Assembly: GCF_003182135.1 (NCBI RefSeq)
Contig: NZ_QGTL01000004.1
Span: forward strand, 1 to 64,000
Origin: Nocardia neocaledoniensis
GTDB taxonomy: Bacteria; Actinomycetota; Actinomycetes; Mycobacteriales; Mycobacteriaceae
Length of the DNA stretch: 64,000 bases
Direction: 5' to 3'
Shown: positions 8,966 to 18,972 of the stretch, piece after piece
Layout: every line of letters starts with the position of its first letter
Numbering within the stretch: position 1 is the stretch's first letter
The notes under the pieces: generated by a model
What the model was told of the DNA's origin: nothing
Databases searched by the model: none
The model's input: the letters and a program-made list of their open reading frames with translations, nothing else
Made by a program: the position numbers and the translations under genes

Positions 8966-9121
8966 ATCATCGGACCGACGGTTCACGCCGCACACCCACT
9001 CACACTCGCCGAAAACGCGGCACGTCCCCGCGCGCCGCGCAGCGAAGATAGCGGTAGCCGAGTGGATGCTGTCAAATCGATAGCGAGTCGACATCACTCG
9101 CGCGTGTCGGGGAGTGAACTG

Positions 9122-9158
9122 CGAAAACAGCCCCTCCCCGAGACCGGGAAGGGCTGTT
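9122..9158 (-). terminator. Intrinsic-type terminator of purA
   Basis: Arms AACAGCCCCTCCC and GGGAAGGGCTGTT pair over 13 bases with one mismatch around a short loop. Read on the minus strand the hairpin starts 12 bases after the purA stop and is followed by TTTTCG, a short T tract. It is the clearest factor-independent terminator in the window. Confidence 0.75.
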
Positions 9159-9170
9159 CGCGAGGGAAAC

Positions 9171-10505
<1,335 letters not shown>

Positions 10506-10674
10506 CTACCTGCCGTAGGACGCAGCGCGTCCAGTCACTGAGGCGGTTGCCGGAGACACATTCTAGCCGACGCCTGCTCAGAGCCACCCGACCTGCCCCG
10601 CCCGGTGCGCCACCCCCGCCCGCCCCGAGCGCCACTATCGGTTACGGTTACCTGTCGGCAGGGGGTATTGCCGT

Positions 10675-11385
10675 GTGCTTGTGGGCGACACACCGTCGGC
10701 CGAACCGAGGAGGGTGTACCGCAGTTTGAGTACCCACGTTCTCCGATGTGGTGACATGCCGGTCCCGATCGCGCTCAGTTCGGTGCCGACCACCCAGACC
10801 GAACAGCTACCCGACACCGGCGTGATCGACGAACTGCTGCCGGTGCTGGCGGCCGACAGCCTGCCGCGGCTGATCGTGCTCGGCTCCGACGCCAGCCTCG
10901 CCGCCGTGCTCACCCATCTGATGCGCACCGAACGGCTGCACGTCGAAGTGGGTTTCGTGCCGGTCGAGACGACCTACGCCTCGCGGGTCTATCAGACCGC
11001 CACCGGCAACGCCGCCGCCAAGATCGCGCTCGAAGGCCGCGCCATCGAGACGCCGCTGATCCGTGACGACACCGGCACCGCGCTGGTCGGCCGCGCGAGC
11101 ATCACCGGGCCCGAGGGCGCCAAGCTCGAGGGCGAGGCCTACGTCGACGACACGCTGCTGTTCAGCGGCATCGTCAACACCATGCTGATCTCGCCGACGA
11201 TGACGATGCCCGGCGTCCGCGCGCGGGTGCGCAAGGGCTTGCGCAAGCGCACCTGGGTGTCCGGGCGCGCCGCGCAGCTCGGCACCCCCGGCGCCATCGT
11301 CACCCGCGACGGCATCACCAACGAGCGCAAGGTGCCGCGCTCGACCTTCTATCGATTCGAACAACCCTGGCTGCTGGTGCGATGA
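10675..11385 (+). CDS. Conserved actinobacterial protein of unknown function (Rv0358 position)
   Basis: 236 residues from GTG 10675, with AGGGGG about 10 bases upstream; ATG 10756 is an internal alternative. No transmembrane segment. The middle reads LPRLIVLGSDASLAAVLTHLMRTERLHVEVGFVPVE, which resembles the N-terminal lobe of diacylglycerol-kinase-like proteins, but the kinase GGDGT motif is not present, so activity is doubtful. Its stop overlaps the start of the M50 protease gene by four bases (ATGA), indicating translational coupling. In M. tuberculosis the equivalent pair Rv0358-Rv0359 also follows purA. Confidence 0.7.
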   Translation: MLVGDTPSAEPRRVYRSLSTHVLRCGDMPVPIALSSVPTTQTEQLPDTGVIDELLPVLAADSLPRLIVLGSDASLAAVLTHLMRTERLHVEVGFVPVETTYASRVYQTATGNAAAKIALEGRAIETPLIRDDTGTALVGRASITGPEGAKLEGEAYVDDTLLFSGIVNTMLISPTMTMPGVRARVRKGLRKRTWVSGRAAQLGTPGAIVTRDGITNERKVPRSTFYRFEQPWLLVR

Positions 11386-12170
11386 CCTACTCGTTCACCC
11401 CGGGCCGCCGGACCGGCCACAGCGCCGTGCGTCCGAGCCCGGTCTTCCTGCTCATCGTGCTGATCACCGTGGCCGGTGGCGCCCTGGCCTGGGACGCCGA
11501 CCTCGATTCGGTGCGGGCCAAGATCGGCGTGTTCGTGCTGGTGGTGGCCGGTTGGGTCGTCAGCCTGTGCCTGCACGAGTTCGCGCACGCCTATGTCGCG
11601 TGGCGCGCGGGCGACCACGAAGTGGAGATGCGGGGATATCTCACACTCAACCCGCTGAAGTACAGCCATCCGGTGCTCTCGATCGGGCTGCCGCTGGTGT
11701 TCATCGCGCTCGGCGGCATCGGCCTGCCCGGCGGCGCGGTGTACCTGGACACCTCCCGCTTCAGCGCCGGGGTGCAGCGCCTGGTCAGCGCGGTCGGACC
11801 GGCCTCGAACGGGCTGTGCGCGGTGGTGCTGCTGGTGGTGATCCGGATGTTCGGGTCGGTGCAGGAGCACGGCGCGTTCTGGCTCGGGCTCAGCTTCCTG
11901 GCGTTCCTGCAGATCACGGCGTTCCTGCTGAACATCCTGCCGGTGCCCGGCCTGGACGGCTACGGGATCATCGAACCCTCGCTCAGCTACGAGACCCGGC
12001 GCGGACTCGACCAGATCAAGCCCTACGGCATGCTGATCCTGTTCGCCGTCATCTTCTTCACACCGTTGAGCAGGGTTTTCTTCGACGGCGTGTACGCATT
12101 GTTCGGGCTTTCCGGGGTACCTGATGTCTGGGCTGCGTACGGCAGCCAATTGACCCGGTTCTGGCGCTGA
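11382..12170 (+). CDS. M50 (site-2 type) membrane metallopeptidase
   Basis: 262 residues with about five hydrophobic segments. The zinc-binding HEFAH motif is at residues 65-69, inside the second membrane helix, and NILPVPGLDG at 184-193 supplies the third ligand Asp192, as in site-2 proteases. Such enzymes cut membrane-anchored substrates such as anti-sigma factors within the bilayer. There is no PDZ domain, placing it in the short rhomboid-like/SpoIVFB-like group. It is coupled by a four-base overlap to the upstream conserved gene. This corresponds to Rv0359 in M. tuberculosis. Confidence 0.85.
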   Translation: MTYSFTPGRRTGHSAVRPSPVFLLIVLITVAGGALAWDADLDSVRAKIGVFVLVVAGWVVSLCLHEFAHAYVAWRAGDHEVEMRGYLTLNPLKYSHPVLSIGLPLVFIALGGIGLPGGAVYLDTSRFSAGVQRLVSAVGPASNGLCAVVLLVVIRMFGSVQEHGAFWLGLSFLAFLQITAFLLNILPVPGLDGYGIIEPSLSYETRRGLDQIKPYGMLILFAVIFFTPLSRVFFDGVYALFGLSGVPDVWAAYGSQLTRFWR

Positions 12171-12251
12171 CCCGCACGGCTCGCATCGCGAGCCACCCCG
12201 ACGTGCACTAGCCTGAGCCGGGCATTTCACGACCCCGGAACGGAAGCGCGC

Positions 12252-13109
12252 ATGGGCACCACTGAAAATTCGCCCCCTGTCCTGTCCGTCATCATCCCGG
12301 CGCTCGACGAAGCGGCGGGCATCACCGCCTGCCTCGAGCGCCTGGTCGGTCAGGACGCGATCGACGAGATCATCGTCGTCGACAACGGCAGCACCGACGG
12401 CACCCGAGAGATCGTCGCCGAACTGGCGAGCCGACATCCGAAGATCGAACTGATCGACGAGCCGGAGCCGGGCGTCGCGCACGCACGCAACGCCGGCTTC
12501 GCCAAGGCGCGCGGCGACTACCTCGGCCGCATCGACGCCGACACCCTCGTCGCGCCCGACTGGGGCGCCACCGTGCGCGCCCACCTGGACGCGCACCCCG
12601 ACACCGTCGCGGTGACCGGCATCAGCACCTACCACGACTCCCCGATCGGGTTCTTCCTCGCCGCGGCCATCGGCGGGCAGCAGCGGCTGGGGTTGATCAA
12701 GAACCAGCCTGTCGGCAATGTGCACGGCGCCAATATGGCGATCCGCCGCTCCGCGTGGGAACAGGTGCTCCCGGCCACCACCACCCGCCGCGATCTGCAC
12801 GAAGACCTCGACCTGGCGCTGTGCCTGACCAAGGCCAAGCTGCGCATCGACCAGTTGCCCGAGCTGCGCGCCGAGATCTCCGCGCGCCGCCGCCAGACCC
12901 CGCCGACGATCTGGTGGAAATACCAGCTGCGCGGGCTGCAGACCATCGCCAACCAGGGCTACAACGTAGTGCCGTTCCACCGCGCGGTGATCACCGGCGC
13001 GTGGCTGATGCACACCTCGCAGTGGCCGATCTACCGGGCGTGGGACTTCGACCGCAAGCGGTTCTCGCTGCGTCCCGGCAGGCCGCGGGTCTCCCCCGTC
13101 GGCGACTGA
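12252..13109 (+). CDS. Family 2 glycosyltransferase
   Basis: 285 residues. LSVIIPALDEAAGI and IIVVDNGSTDGTREIV form the GT-A nucleotide-binding half; DYLGRIDADTLV provides the DxD metal motif. After the catalytic core the protein has a basic, aromatic segment (TPPTIWWKYQLRG) but no obvious membrane helix at its end. It should transfer a sugar from a nucleotide- or polyprenyl-activated donor; acceptor unknown. It follows the protease gene by 81 bases on the same strand and faces the FUSC gene, whose stop lies 4 bases away. Confidence 0.85.
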   Translation: MGTTENSPPVLSVIIPALDEAAGITACLERLVGQDAIDEIIVVDNGSTDGTREIVAELASRHPKIELIDEPEPGVAHARNAGFAKARGDYLGRIDADTLVAPDWGATVRAHLDAHPDTVAVTGISTYHDSPIGFFLAAAIGGQQRLGLIKNQPVGNVHGANMAIRRSAWEQVLPATTTRRDLHEDLDLALCLTKAKLRIDQLPELRAEISARRRQTPPTIWWKYQLRGLQTIANQGYNVVPFHRAVITGAWLMHTSQWPIYRAWDFDRKRFSLRPGRPRVSPVGD

Positions 13110-13112
13110 CGC

Positions 13113-14279
13113 TCAGTCCTCGGGCGTCACGTAAGGATTGGGCACGGTGGGCGGGAGCAGGGCGATCGCCGAGATGCGCTGCATCCCGCACACCACCATC
13201 AGATCCACCACGATCGACCGGATCTGCGCGAACACCACGTGCGCCGAGAGGCCGGCGCCCGCGACCAGATCGGGGCTGGCCTTCTTCGCCACGCTGCGCA
13301 GAGCGCGGGCGGCCTCGGCCTGATCCGGCTGTTCGCCGGGGTCGGCGAGCATCATCCGGCGGACCACGTCGGTGGCGTTGCCCAACTGGTCGACCAGGTC
13401 GATCAGGCGCGGATCGAGGACCTCGTCGTCGCGGACGAGGGTGAGCGAACGACGCAGCAGCACACGGGTGTTGCGGACGGCGTTGTCGAGCGGATCGGCC
13501 GCCGAGCGGATGCGTTCGAGGCGCTGGCGAGAGTTCCAGTACAGCGGCGAGATCCGGCTGACCTCGCGGCCGCCCTCCAACGCCGAGCGCAGCGAATCGA
13601 TCTGCGACTGGGTGGCGCGGACAGCGGACAGCGCGTCGTGCACCTTGTCCGAGTTCTGTTCGAGCAGGCCGTCGGCGCAGGTGATCATGGATTTGCTCAT
13701 CACCGACAGCACGTCGGCCGCGTGCTCGCGGGCCCTGCGCACCGGATGCAGCGGGATCAGGCCCACCATCAGCACCCCGACCAGGCCGCCGACCAGCGCG
13801 TCGATCATGCGGCTCGGGCCCGCCGCCGACGCCTGGCTCAGGGTCGACACCAGCACCGCCGAACCCGCCGCCTGGATCGAGATGATCGACCCGCCGTCGA
13901 GGAACACCGCCAGCGCCATCGCGACCGCGACGACCAGCCCCACCTGCCAGACCCCGGTGCCGACCTGCGCGATGAACAGGTCACCGATGCCGATGCCGAC
14001 CGCGACGCCGACCACCAGCTCCACCGAGCGGCGCAACCGGGCGCCGAAGGAGATGCCGATCGAGACGATCGCGGCGGTGGGCGCGAAGAACGGATCGGGA
14101 TGGCCGATCACGTTGTGGGCGATGAACCAGGCCAGTGCCGCGCCGAGCGAACACTGGATGATCGGGATCGCAGACAGCCGCAAGCGCACCGAGGACCGCT
14201 TGAAACGGTCGACGGTGCTGTCCCTGGCGGCCGTGACTACCGGGGTGGCCGCGGCGACGACGGAATGGGAATCGCTCAC
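13113..14279 (-). CDS. FUSC-family (aromatic acid exporter-like) membrane protein
   Basis: 388 residues, GTG start. The N-terminal half has about six hydrophobic segments (for example CSLGAALAWFIAHNVIG and PFFAPTAAIVSIGISFGARL), the pattern of the FUSC/AaeB family. A cytoplasmic half follows (residues 190-388) with long helices rich in Arg, Asp and Leu. These proteins are proposed to export aromatic acids or other small organic compounds. It shares no operon partner: DUF3151 lies upstream on the same strand with only 22 bases between, so the two may be co-transcribed. Confidence 0.78.
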   Translation of the reverse strand: MSDSHSVVAAATPVVTAARDSTVDRFKRSSVRLRLSAIPIIQCSLGAALAWFIAHNVIGHPDPFFAPTAAIVSIGISFGARLRRSVELVVGVAVGIGIGDLFIAQVGTGVWQVGLVVAVAMALAVFLDGGSIISIQAAGSAVLVSTLSQASAAGPSRMIDALVGGLVGVLMVGLIPLHPVRRAREHAADVLSVMSKSMITCADGLLEQNSDKVHDALSAVRATQSQIDSLRSALEGGREVSRISPLYWNSRQRLERIRSAADPLDNAVRNTRVLLRRSLTLVRDDEVLDPRLIDLVDQLGNATDVVRRMMLADPGEQPDQAEAARALRSVAKKASPDLVAGAGLSAHVVFAQIRSIVVDLMVVCGMQRISAIALLPPTVPNPYVTPED

Positions 14280-14301
14280 CTACGACTCGGATCCGGCCGG
14301 G

Positions 14302-14736
14302 TCAGTCCAGGCCGAGTTCGGTCGCGGCCCTCGGGTCGCAGTCCTCGAGCAGGTCGAGGCAGCGGGCGTATTCCTCGGTCTCGCCGATCACCTTCGCGGC
14401 CCTGGCCAGCGCGCCGACGCTGCGCAGGAAGCCCTGGTTGGGCTCGTGGTTCCACGGGACAGGGCCGAAACCCTTCCAGCCGTTGCGGCGCAGCAGGTCC
14501 AGACCGCGGTGATAGCCGGTGCGCGCGAACGCGTACGCGGCGATCACATCGTGGTTCACCTCGCCGTCCGCGCGCTGCAGGGCGTTCTCGGCGAGCTGGG
14601 CCCAGGCGATCGACGCGGCCGGGTGCGCGGCGGCGACCTCGACCGGGTCGGTGCCGGCCGCGATGGCGTCCTCGGCGTCGATCAGTTCCGGAAGGAGGAC
14701 CGGCTGCGGTCCGAGCAGGTCACCGAAGGAGGTCAT
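14302..14736 (-). CDS. DUF3151 protein (Rv0360c homologue)
   Basis: 144 residues from ATG 14736; the frame opens further upstream into sequence without similarity. The protein is soluble and helical, with the conserved AYAFARTGYHRGLDLLRRNGWKG and VPWNHEPNQGFLRS segments that define DUF3151. Function unknown; it is widely conserved in Actinomycetota near purA and fba, as here. It is 22 bases upstream of the FUSC gene and divergent from the long low-complexity membrane protein, across about 130 bases. Confidence 0.8.
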   Translation of the reverse strand: MTSFGDLLGPQPVLLPELIDAEDAIAAGTDPVEVAAAHPAASIAWAQLAENALQRADGEVNHDVIAAYAFARTGYHRGLDLLRRNGWKGFGPVPWNHEPNQGFLRSVGALARAAKVIGETEEYARCLDLLEDCDPRAATELGLD

Positions 14737-14867
14737 GGATTCATTGTGCACCGCGCCGTCCGCAGCCGTCGCCCGGCCCGCCACGGGGCGATCGGCGAAC
14801 TCCGCCGCGCGGCGCGCATTAGGCTGACGTGCGAGTGGAACGTTCAAGCCTGAGCGAGGGGTACTAG

Positions 14868-17801
14868 GTGTCCGACCCGACCGACGAGAACAATCCGGCA
14901 GCCCAGTCTGCCGACCCCGGCGCGCCCCAGCGAGGCGGCGCCGATTCGTCGAGCACCGACAAGACCGCGCCCGGTGGCGGCGCACCCAAGTCGACCCCGG
15001 GGGCGGTCACCGAACCGGACAGGGAGACCGTGTCGCAGGGGAACGCCGAGACGGTGGTCATCCGGCCCGGGTCCGCGGCCGGACGTCCCGGGAACCCGCC
15101 CGGGGGACAGCAGTTCGCCAACCCGGCCGGTGGGCCTGCCGCCCAGGGTGGGCCTGCCGCCCAGGGTGGGCGTGGACCCGGTGACTCCGGGCACCCGGGT
15201 TCTCCCCAGGGCCAGGGTGGGCCCGGGCGCGCGCCAGGCGGCGCGCGACAACAGCAGTCTCCCGGTGGCGGTCCCGGTCAGCAGGCACCCGGTGGCGGTC
15301 CCGGTCAGCAGGCACCCGGCGGCCCTCGCCCGCAGGCGCCCGGCGGCGCCGGCCAGCAGGCGCCCGGCGGTCCCGTGGGCCAGCAGCCTCGCCGGGCTCA
15401 GCCGGTGAATCGCAGGAACAGCCCTGCCGGACAACAGCCTTCGGGACCGGGTACGCCCGGAAACGCCCCCGGTGGGATGCGCCCCGGCGGACCCGGCGTC
15501 CCGCCGCGAGGTGCGGGCCCCGACAACCCGCCCGGCCCACATCGCCCTGGCCCCAGCGGTGCCGGTGGCCCCGCGAACGCACCCGGACGCCCGCAGTCCG
15601 GTGGACCCGGAAATGTCGTCCCCGGCAACGCGCCCGGGCGTCCCCAGCCTGGTGGACCAGGAAACGCACCAGGGCGTCAGCAGTCCGGTGGAGCCGGAAA
15701 TGTCGTCCCCGGCAACGCGCCCGGCGGCCCCCAGGTCAGCGTGTTCGGACGCCCGCAGCACGGCGGCCCCGGAAGTGTCCCTGGCGGTCCCGCGAACGCG
15801 TCCGGCGTCGGTAACACACCGGGCGGCTCCCCGACCTCCAGCCAGGGAAACCCCCCGCGCGGCGGGCAGGGCACCACCCCAGGCAACCCGCCTCGCGAGC
15901 CCCAGGGTTCGGATCGGGCAGGCGCGCCCCCTGCCGCCGACGCGGGCAAGGCCGCGCGGGAACAGGATCCGAAGTCCGGATCTCCCCTGGCCGGGCTGTC
16001 GAAAGGTCTGCCGGGCGACGAGACCCCCGGGCGCGACGAGACGGCCGATGCTGCCCGTCAGGCCGACTCCGCCACGGAGCAGCGGGGCGACCTCGCCGGT
16101 CCGGACGCGCCGACCACGGCGATGCGCGTCCCCGGCGGGAAATCGTCTACCGCGCAAAGCGGTTCGGCCGACGACCGCACCGTCAAGATCTCGGCGGCGC
16201 AGTCCAAGGCCGCGCAGGCCGACATCCCCACGGCAGGCATGAGTGAGGTCGACCGCCCGTCGCCGGACCCGAAGTCCGGCGCGAAGTCGGCCGCCGGAGC
16301 CGCTGCGGTAGGCGGCGTCGCGGCGGTCGGCGCAGCAGCGGCGGACAACGTGGCCGGCGAGCCGGGCACCGACGCCCCGACCCGGCCTGAAGACACCGAC
16401 GCCCCTGACTCCGACGTCACGGAGGACCACACCGCAGCCGACGATGCGCCGACGGTGTCCGGAGCTGTTGTCGGCCGAACTGATTCACCTTCAGGAGATG
16501 TCGAGGCGACCGAGAAGTTTCGGACTGCGAGCGGGACCAGTGACACCTCAACAGCGACGAACCGCGCCGAAGCAGATCGCGAAGGCTCCAGCGAGGATTC
16601 GCCGACCGAGAGCCCCTCGCGAGAAGGCGGCCCCGCCGGCCCACAGCAGCGTCCCGCGGCGGAAGCACGCGCGACCGCGACTGGCGCCGCGGCGACCGCT
16701 GGTCGAGCCGGGGATTCCAGCACCGAGGCAGGCACAGCCGATGCCGATGCCGCGGGCACGGCCGAAATCGCCGATACGGAGACAGCCGGGGCCGACGGTG
16801 CCGACAAGTCTGGAACCGACGGTGCGGATGCAGCCGGGGCGGGCGGTGCCGGAGCCGGTGGTACCGGCGCGACCGGGAGCGGTGCGGCTTCGCTGACGAA
16901 GGGCGAGGCGGCGGGCGCCGACGACAAGACGATCGCCATGCGGGTGGTGAATCCGGCGGACGCGCCGACCACCGCCATGCCGATCCAGCGGGTCACCGAT
17001 CGGGTGGTGCCGCCGCCCGGTGGACGCGCGGTGACGCCACCGCCGAACACGCCGCGCGGCCCCGCCGGTCCGCGGCAGGCGGGGCAGCAGCACGGACCGC
17101 ACGGGCCGGGTGTCGAGGAGACGCAGCCTTCGCCGCCGCGTGGGCCGGGTGCGCCGAACAAACCGGCGTCGGCACCCTCGCCCGCCGACATCCAGCCCAC
17201 GCGGCCCGCCCAGCAGCTCGCCGAAGGCAACCGCCAGGCCCGCCCGCAGGGTGGACCGGGCCAGCAGGGACCCCGCGGCAACCAGCCGGGCGCGGCCGAC
17301 GGTCCTCGCCAGGTCGCGCAACCGCAGCGGATCGAGGCGCCGCAGCCCGCCGAAGCCCCGGCTCCGGGCCGCTCGAAGAAGTGGCTGCTGGCCGCCGCGG
17401 GCGCTGCGGTGCTGGTGGTGGCGCTGATCGCGACCGTGGTGGCGCTGATGTCGGGCGACAGTTCGCCGGAGGGACAGGTGCGGACCGCGATCGGCACCTA
17501 CGCCGACGCGCTGCGCAGCGGCGACCTGGAGGGCCTGCGCGCGAGCACCTGCGGCGAGCTGCACGAGTTCTATCAGGGCATCACCGCCGAGCAGTTCACC
17601 GGCGTGCATCAGCTCTCGACGGAGCGCGGTTCCATCCCGGTGGTCGACAGCGTGAACGCGGTCCGCATCACCGGCGACACCGCGCTCGCCGAGGCCACGG
17701 TGTACACCGCCGCCGACCCCGCGAAGAAGACCGCGCGCACCTTCGACCTGCAGCTCACCGATGGCGACTGGAAGGTGTGCGACCCCACGGCGACCCCGTG
17801 A
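14868..17801 (+). CDS. Very long low-complexity protein with C-terminal membrane anchor and extracellular domain
   Basis: 977 residues from GTG with GAGCGAGGGG upstream. Residues 1-840 are disordered: first Gly/Pro/Gln-rich repeats (GGPGNAPGRPQ-like), then an Asp/Ala/Thr/Ser-rich stretch containing several TTAMR/TVKI/TIAMR/TTAMPI motifs that look like the Thr-rich phosphosite peptides recognised by FHA domains. About residues 841-867 are one membrane helix (WLLAAAGAAVLVVALIATVV). The remaining ~110 residues form a compact outside domain starting GQVRTAIGTYADALRSGDLEGLR, with two cysteines, typical of DUF4878/NTF2-like lumazine-binding-type domains. It occupies the Rv0361 position, but as I recall that protein is only about 275 residues, so the N-terminus is greatly enlarged. 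Confidence 0.75.
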   Translation: MSDPTDENNPAAQSADPGAPQRGGADSSSTDKTAPGGGAPKSTPGAVTEPDRETVSQGNAETVVIRPGSAAGRPGNPPGGQQFANPAGGPAAQGGPAAQGGRGPGDSGHPGSPQGQGGPGRAPGGARQQQSPGGGPGQQAPGGGPGQQAPGGPRPQAPGGAGQQAPGGPVGQQPRRAQPVNRRNSPAGQQPSGPGTPGNAPGGMRPGGPGVPPRGAGPDNPPGPHRPGPSGAGGPANAPGRPQSGGPGNVVPGNAPGRPQPGGPGNAPGRQQSGGAGNVVPGNAPGGPQVSVFGRPQHGGPGSVPGGPANASGVGNTPGGSPTSSQGNPPRGGQGTTPGNPPREPQGSDRAGAPPAADAGKAAREQDPKSGSPLAGLSKGLPGDETPGRDETADAARQADSATEQRGDLAGPDAPTTAMRVPGGKSSTAQSGSADDRTVKISAAQSKAAQADIPTAGMSEVDRPSPDPKSGAKSAAGAAAVGGVAAVGAAAADNVAGEPGTDAPTRPEDTDAPDSDVTEDHTAADDAPTVSGAVVGRTDSPSGDVEATEKFRTASGTSDTSTATNRAEADREGSSEDSPTESPSREGGPAGPQQRPAAEARATATGAAATAGRAGDSSTEAGTADADAAGTAEIADTETAGADGADKSGTDGADAAGAGGAGAGGTGATGSGAASLTKGEAAGADDKTIAMRVVNPADAPTTAMPIQRVTDRVVPPPGGRAVTPPPNTPRGPAGPRQAGQQHGPHGPGVEETQPSPPRGPGAPNKPASAPSPADIQPTRPAQQLAEGNRQARPQGGPGQQGPRGNQPGAADGPRQVAQPQRIEAPQPAEAPAPGRSKKWLLAAAGAAVLVVALIATVVALMSGDSSPEGQVRTAIGTYADALRSGDLEGLRASTCGELHEFYQGITAEQFTGVHQLSTERGSIPVVDSVNAVRITGDTALAEATVYTAADPAKKTARTFDLQLTDGDWKVCDPTATP
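15132..15735 (+). repeat. Short in-frame tandem repeats within the low-complexity gene
   Basis: Several exact in-frame duplications are visible: an 18-base unit (coding GGPAAQ) twice near 15132-15167, a 27-base unit (coding PGGGPGQQA) twice near 15264-15318, and a longer segment beginning GTGGACCCGGAAATGTCGTC near 15601 that recurs near 15688. They explain the length growth of the disordered region by slippage or unequal exchange. Confidence 0.65.
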
Positions 17802-17811
17802 ACCGGCCGTC

Positions 17812-17851
17812 GACCCGTCGTAGCGGGCATTCCTGCCTGCTATGACGGGTC
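17812..17851 (+). terminator. Terminator-like hairpin after the low-complexity gene
   Basis: GACCCGTCGTAGCGGG and CCTGCTATGACGGGTC pair along 16 positions if G-T pairs are allowed, closing a loop of about 8 bases, 10 bases after the stop. No T tract follows, so it may act as a bidirectional RNA-stabilising hairpin rather than a classical terminator. Confidence 0.55.
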
Positions 17852-17900
17852 ACACATAACTGGTCATTCACTTGGGTACTCCATTATCATTTTTCGGATC

Positions 17901-18956
17901 ATGAGCAGGGAACAGACAGTGTCGCCGGGCACCGAAGCTGTGGTCCCGGGTGCGACGCTGGCAGGCCAGCGCTTCGGATTCCGCGACCACTACGAAGTCG
18001 GCCGCGAGAAGATCAGAGAATTCGCCAGGGCCGTGCAGAATCTGCACCCCGCCCATCACCAGGAAGTCGACGCCCGCAAGCTCGGCTACGACGGCATCAT
18101 CGCGCCGCCGACCTTCGCCTCGGTGATCGGCATGAGCGCCACCAGGGCGCTGCTCGACAGCGTGCTCACCGAGTACGACCTGTCGCAGGTCCTGCAGACC
18201 GACCAGGTCTTCGAGATCTACCGCCCGATGCTGGCGGGCGACCGGATCAGCACCGAGATCGAGATCGAGTCGATCCGCCAGTTCGGCGACAACGACTTCG
18301 TCAACGTCGGCTTCAAGCTGATCAACCAGGACGGCCAGACCGCCGTGCAGGGCACCACCACCATCGTGGCCCGCCGCGGCGTCGAGGTGGACCCGAACAT
18401 CGTCGAGGCCGTCGAGAACATCAGCATGCAGCCGCGTCCGGCCGAGACCGCGGGTCTCGACACCGACGACCTGCTGATCCGCCGCACCGGCCCGGCCCCC
18501 GAGGCCGCGCCCCGCGAGTTCGCGCCCGTCAACACCACCCCGGAATTCGACTCGCTCGTCAAGGGCGGCGAACTCCCGTCGGGAGTCGCCAGGGTGACCC
18601 GCGGCGACCTCGCCAACTACGCGGGCGTCTCCGGCGATCCGAACCCGATCCACTTCAGCGACCGCGCCGCCGAACTGGCCGGCCTGCCGACGGTGGTGGC
18701 CCACGGCCTGCTCACCATGGGCCTGGCCGCGCAGTACCTCACCGACTGGCTCGGCGACCCCACCGCGATCGAGAAGCTGGCCGTGCGGTTCTCCGGCTTC
18801 GTCCCGGTGCCGCCGACCGAGCCGGGCGTGATCGAGTTCTCGGGCAAGATCAAGTCGATCGACCCGGAGCGGCGCGCGGCCACCGTGCTGTTGAGCGGAG
18901 TTTCGGAGGGCCGCAAGCTCTTCGGCCGCGCCGTCGCCGAAATCCGCCTCACCTGA
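17901..18956 (+). CDS. Fused (3R)-hydroxyacyl-ACP dehydratase, HadA-HadB type
   Basis: 351 residues. Residues 20-165 are a HadA-like hot-dog domain (FRDHYEVGREKIREFARAVQN, APPTFASVIG); residues about 195-350 are a MaoC/HadB-like domain with GDPNPIHFSDRAAELAGLP, whose Asp and His form the hydratase active site, and VVAHGLLTMGL. In mycobacteria HadA and HadB are separate subunits that dehydrate 3-hydroxyacyl-ACP in FAS-II mycolate elongation; here they are one chain. ATG 17901 is almost leaderless behind TATCAT, while an in-frame GTG at 17919 has AGGGA 7 bases upstream, so the exact start is open. It is inserted between the Rv0361- and fba-position genes, away from a FAS-II cluster. Confidence 0.85.
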   Translation: MSREQTVSPGTEAVVPGATLAGQRFGFRDHYEVGREKIREFARAVQNLHPAHHQEVDARKLGYDGIIAPPTFASVIGMSATRALLDSVLTEYDLSQVLQTDQVFEIYRPMLAGDRISTEIEIESIRQFGDNDFVNVGFKLINQDGQTAVQGTTTIVARRGVEVDPNIVEAVENISMQPRPAETAGLDTDDLLIRRTGPAPEAAPREFAPVNTTPEFDSLVKGGELPSGVARVTRGDLANYAGVSGDPNPIHFSDRAAELAGLPTVVAHGLLTMGLAAQYLTDWLGDPTAIEKLAVRFSGFVPVPPTEPGVIEFSGKIKSIDPERRAATVLLSGVSEGRKLFGRAVAEIRLT

Positions 18957-18972
18957 GGCGGATTCGCCGGGC

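Noticed and set aside
9045..9075. tRNA-like text (AGCGGTAGCCGAGTGGA)
   Set aside because: No acceptor or T-arm pairing and no GGTTCGA; looks accidental.
10675..11385. Diacylglycerol kinase annotation
   Set aside because: Only a loose resemblance in one strand-helix unit; the GGDGT kinase motif is absent.
14844..16430. Minus-strand Gly/Arg-rich frame opposite the low-complexity protein
   Set aside because: Mirror of the repeat-rich gene; no start signal; composition is an artefact.
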